The notes under the pieces: model-generated
Told to the model about the DNA's origin: nothing
The model's input: only the letters and a program-made list of their open reading frames with translations
The model's database searches: none
In this document: positions 40,357 to 42,310 of the stretch, one piece after another
Position numbering within the stretch: position 1 is the first letter of the stretch
How the letters are laid out: each line of letters begins with the position of its first letter
Program-made: the position numbers and the translations under genes
DNA from: Paracoccaceae bacterium
Lineage (GTDB): Bacteria > Pseudomonadota > Alphaproteobacteria > Rhodobacterales > Rhodobacteraceae
Direction of reading: 5' to 3'
NCBI GenBank assembly: GCA_016937725.1
Contig: JAFGVZ010000123.1
Coordinates: forward strand, 1-42,310
DNA length: 42,310 nucleotides

Positions 40357-41733
40357 ATGAAGATCATCGTGTGTGGCGCAGGGCAGGTGGGCTGGCAGAT
40401 TGCCCGTCACCTGTCGGGCGAGCGCAATGACGTGACCATCGTCGACAACAACCCCGTGCTGGTGCGGCGCGCGACCGATACGCTGGATGTGCAAGGCGTG
40501 ACAGGCTTTGCCAGTTACCCCGCCATTCTTGAACAGGCAGGCGCGCGCGACGCCGATATGGTCATCGCTGCCACCTATTCGGACGAGGTGAACATGGTCA
40601 CTTGCCAAGTCGCGCATAGCGTCTTTGGCGTGACCAAGAAGATTGCCCGCCTGCGCGCGCAAACCTATCTGGACGCTCGCTATTCCGACCTGTTTCGGCG
40701 GGAACACCTGCCCATTGACGTCATCATCAGCCCCGAGCGTGAAGTGTCGCTGGCCGCGATGAAGCGGGTGGCTTACCCCGCCGCGTTCGAGGTGCATGAA
40801 TTCTTCGGTGGCAAGGCGCTGCTGCTTGGCTTGGTGCTGGACGACAAATGCGCCGTGCTCAATACCCCCTTGCGGCAATTGTCAGAATTGTTCCCGACCT
40901 TGCGGGTCATGGTGGGCGGTGTGCGCCGCGGAGGGCGGTTGTTCGCGCCCGAACCCGAAGATCAGCTTTTCGCAGGCGACGCGGTCTATTTGCTGCTAGA
41001 TGCGGCTGATGTTGCCCGCGTGTTCGAAGTGTTTGGCAAACATGCCCCCAAGCAAGAGCGCGTTTTGATCATTGGCGGTGGCAATGTCGGCCTGTCGGTG
41101 GCGACCATGCTGGAGAGCCAGCCGGAGCGCGTGCGCGTCAAGGTGATCGAGCGCGACCGCGCGCGCGCCGAACTGGCCGCCGATGCGCTGGAGCGTTCTA
41201 TCGTGCTGCATGGCGACGCGATGGATGCCGACCTTTTGGCAGAGGCGCGCATTTCCAAAACCGACGCGGTGCTGGTGCTGACCGATGATGACAAGACGAA
41301 CCTGCTGGCGGCCGTGCGGGCCAAAACCTTGGGTGCGAAGATGGCGATCTCGCTGGTCAACGACCCCGGCATGGTGGGGCTGGCCGATGCAATGGGGGTC
41401 GATGCCTATATCAACCCGCGTGCGCTGACCGTCAGTTCCATCTTGCGTCATATCCGGCACGGGCGGGTGCGGTCAGTCTATATGCTGGGCGACCGCGAGG
41501 CCGAGGTGATCGAAGCACAGGTCTTGGGCACCTCGCAACTGGCCAATCGTGCGGTGCGCGACATCGCCTTTCCCGAAGGCGCATTGCTGATCGGGGTGCT
41601 GCGCAAGGGGGTTATCATGAAACCTTCCAGCAGCATGGTCTTGCAAGAAGGCGACCTGATCGTGATCTTCGCGCTGACCGAAGACGTGCCCAAGGTAGAT
41701 GAATTGTTGCAGGTCGCGGTCGAGTTCTTCTGA
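40357..41733 (+). CDS. trkA: Trk potassium uptake regulatory protein TrkA
   Basis: A 458-residue cytoplasmic NAD-binding gating subunit for TrkH. It is a tandem repeat of RCK modules: the first Rossmann loop is CGAGQVGWQIARHL (residues 5-18), the second IGGGNVGLSVATML (about 236-249); each is followed by a TrkA-C domain, the last ending SSSMVLQEGDLIVIFA. It lies 69 bases after ntrX and 29 before trkH on the same strand. Placement of trkAH directly behind ntrX suggests partial co-transcription with the ntr operon. Confidence 0.95.
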   Translation: MKIIVCGAGQVGWQIARHLSGERNDVTIVDNNPVLVRRATDTLDVQGVTGFASYPAILEQAGARDADMVIAATYSDEVNMVTCQVAHSVFGVTKKIARLRAQTYLDARYSDLFRREHLPIDVIISPEREVSLAAMKRVAYPAAFEVHEFFGGKALLLGLVLDDKCAVLNTPLRQLSELFPTLRVMVGGVRRGGRLFAPEPEDQLFAGDAVYLLLDAADVARVFEVFGKHAPKQERVLIIGGGNVGLSVATMLESQPERVRVKVIERDRARAELAADALERSIVLHGDAMDADLLAEARISKTDAVLVLTDDDKTNLLAAVRAKTLGAKMAISLVNDPGMVGLADAMGVDAYINPRALTVSSILRHIRHGRVRSVYMLGDREAEVIEAQVLGTSQLANRAVRDIAFPEGALLIGVLRKGVIMKPSSSMVLQEGDLIVIFALTEDVPKVDELLQVAVEFF

Positions 41734-41762
41734 TCTGGCGCGCTGGCCAAAAAGGGGCGGCA

Positions 41763-42310
41763 ATGAAAGGCACGGCACGCGGAACACTGGTCATGGTGGC
41801 CCTGATGGGCCTGACAGCGGCGGCTATGGTGGTGCCAGCGGCGTTGGGCTTTACCTTGCGCGAACATAGTGTAGCGCGCGCTTTTCTGTATTCGGCCAGC
41901 TTGCTTGCAGCCTTGGCCGGGCTGACCTATCTTGCCGTGCGGCGCGCGCCCGGCGGGGTGGGGCCCTTTTCGCACCCGTTTTACGTTTTGTCGGCCTCTT
42001 ACCTGTTCGTGCCTTTGTTCATGGCGCTGCCGGTGACAGAAGCCGCGCCCGGCGGCTTGCCGCTGTTCGATGCATGGGTCGAGATGGTCTCGGCCTTTAC
42101 CACCACGGGCATAACCGCGCTTGGCGACGACATTCCGCGCAGCCTGTTGTTCTGGCGCGCTATGGCGGGCTGGATGGGCGGCTTGTTCGTGCTGGTCTAT
42201 GCGGGCGCATTGCTCGCCCCGATGAATATGGGCGGCTTTGACATTGTCACCGCCCGTGCCACGACCCAGAACACTTTGCCCGAATGGTCGCGCAAAATGC
42301 GGGCCACCCA
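41763..42310 (+). CDS. trkH: Trk/Ktr potassium transporter subunit TrkH (cut by window edge)
   Basis: The first 182 codons of a TrkH-type K+ channel subunit. Three helices and the first selectivity-filter loop are visible: FDAWVEMVSAFTTTGITALGDDIPRSLLFWRAMAGWMGG, in which TTTGIT (about residues 113-118) is the K+ filter type of this family. Full TrkH is about 480-510 residues, so most of it lies beyond the window. ATG 41763 follows AAAAGGGGCGG. Works with the TrkA just upstream. Confidence 0.9.
   Translation, partial: MKGTARGTLVMVALMGLTAAAMVVPAALGFTLREHSVARAFLYSASLLAALAGLTYLAVRRAPGGVGPFSHPFYVLSASYLFVPLFMALPVTEAAPGGLPLFDAWVEMVSAFTTTGITALGDDIPRSLLFWRAMAGWMGGLFVLVYAGALLAPMNMGGFDIVTARATTQNTLPEWSRKMRAT

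Noticed and set aside
39343..40878. Minus-strand frame of 511 codons opposite ntrX and trkA
   Set aside because: Covers two certain plus-strand genes; no domain or plausible start region.
1..42310. tRNA, rRNA, CRISPR arrays, insertion sequences, prophage or integration sites
   Set aside because: None seen on either strand; gene content and composition are even and typical of a core chromosome, so transfer is not indicated.

Overview
The window is a GC-rich chromosomal stretch from an alphaproteobacterium, almost certainly Rhodobacterales (Rhodobacteraceae sensu lato). The pointers are the nifR3/dusB-ntrBC-ntrYX-trkAH order, an NtrC that lacks the sigma-54 contact loop, an IspDF fusion, btaAB betaine-lipid genes, a GAAC-N7-GAAC LexA box before recA, and small alphaproteobacterial families (DUF6525, DUF4169, DUF1127). 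I see no rRNA, tRNA, CRISPR array, insertion sequence or phage gene. The genus cannot be fixed from the sequence.

Layout. 1-6091: a tripartite tricarboxylate transporter (tctCBA, minus strand, tctA cut by the window edge) divergent from its two-component regulator tctDE and a third, overlapping gene for a secreted solute-binding protein. 6111-12050: the complete five-gene urea ABC transporter urtABCDE (minus) with a 437-base leader. 12488-16144 (minus): a D-lyxose-isomerase-type cupin, a DUF502 membrane protein, the pseudouridine catabolic pair psuK-psuG, and a DUF1127 microprotein. 16345-20518 (plus): SOS-regulated recA, alaS and a DUF1330 gene. 20585-25971: truA, an SDR-like reductase, a PPK2 polyphosphate kinase, and the operon plcP-btaA-btaB behind a probable Pho box. 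26141-26878: three tiny plus-strand genes, the last two overlapping. 26882-30195 (minus): an AI-2E-type permease, a diheme cytochrome c, cytochrome c' and hpt. 30264-32866: ratA facing cinA(C-terminal type)-pgpA-ispDF. 33061-42310 (plus): dusB-ntrB-ntrC-ntrY-ntrX-trkA-trkH, the last cut by the window edge.

How the genes work together. Two nutrient themes stand out. Nitrogen: urea uptake (urt) and the NtrBC/NtrYX regulators lie in one window, and both response regulators lack GAFTGA, so they probably act without sigma-54. Phosphorus: plcP-btaAB would cleave phospholipids and rebuild the diacylglycerol into a phosphorus-free betaine lipid, and a polyphosphate kinase converges on it. Carboxylate uptake (TctCBA) seems to be controlled by its divergent sensor system.

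A recurring design is a strong stem-loop directly after the gene for an abundant periplasmic or small protein (tctC, urtA, cytochrome c', the DUF1127 gene), probably setting unequal expression inside the transcript. The most useful leads are the TctDE-linked binding protein, the Pho-boxed plcP-btaAB operon, the GAFTGA-less regulator pair and these intra-operon hairpins.
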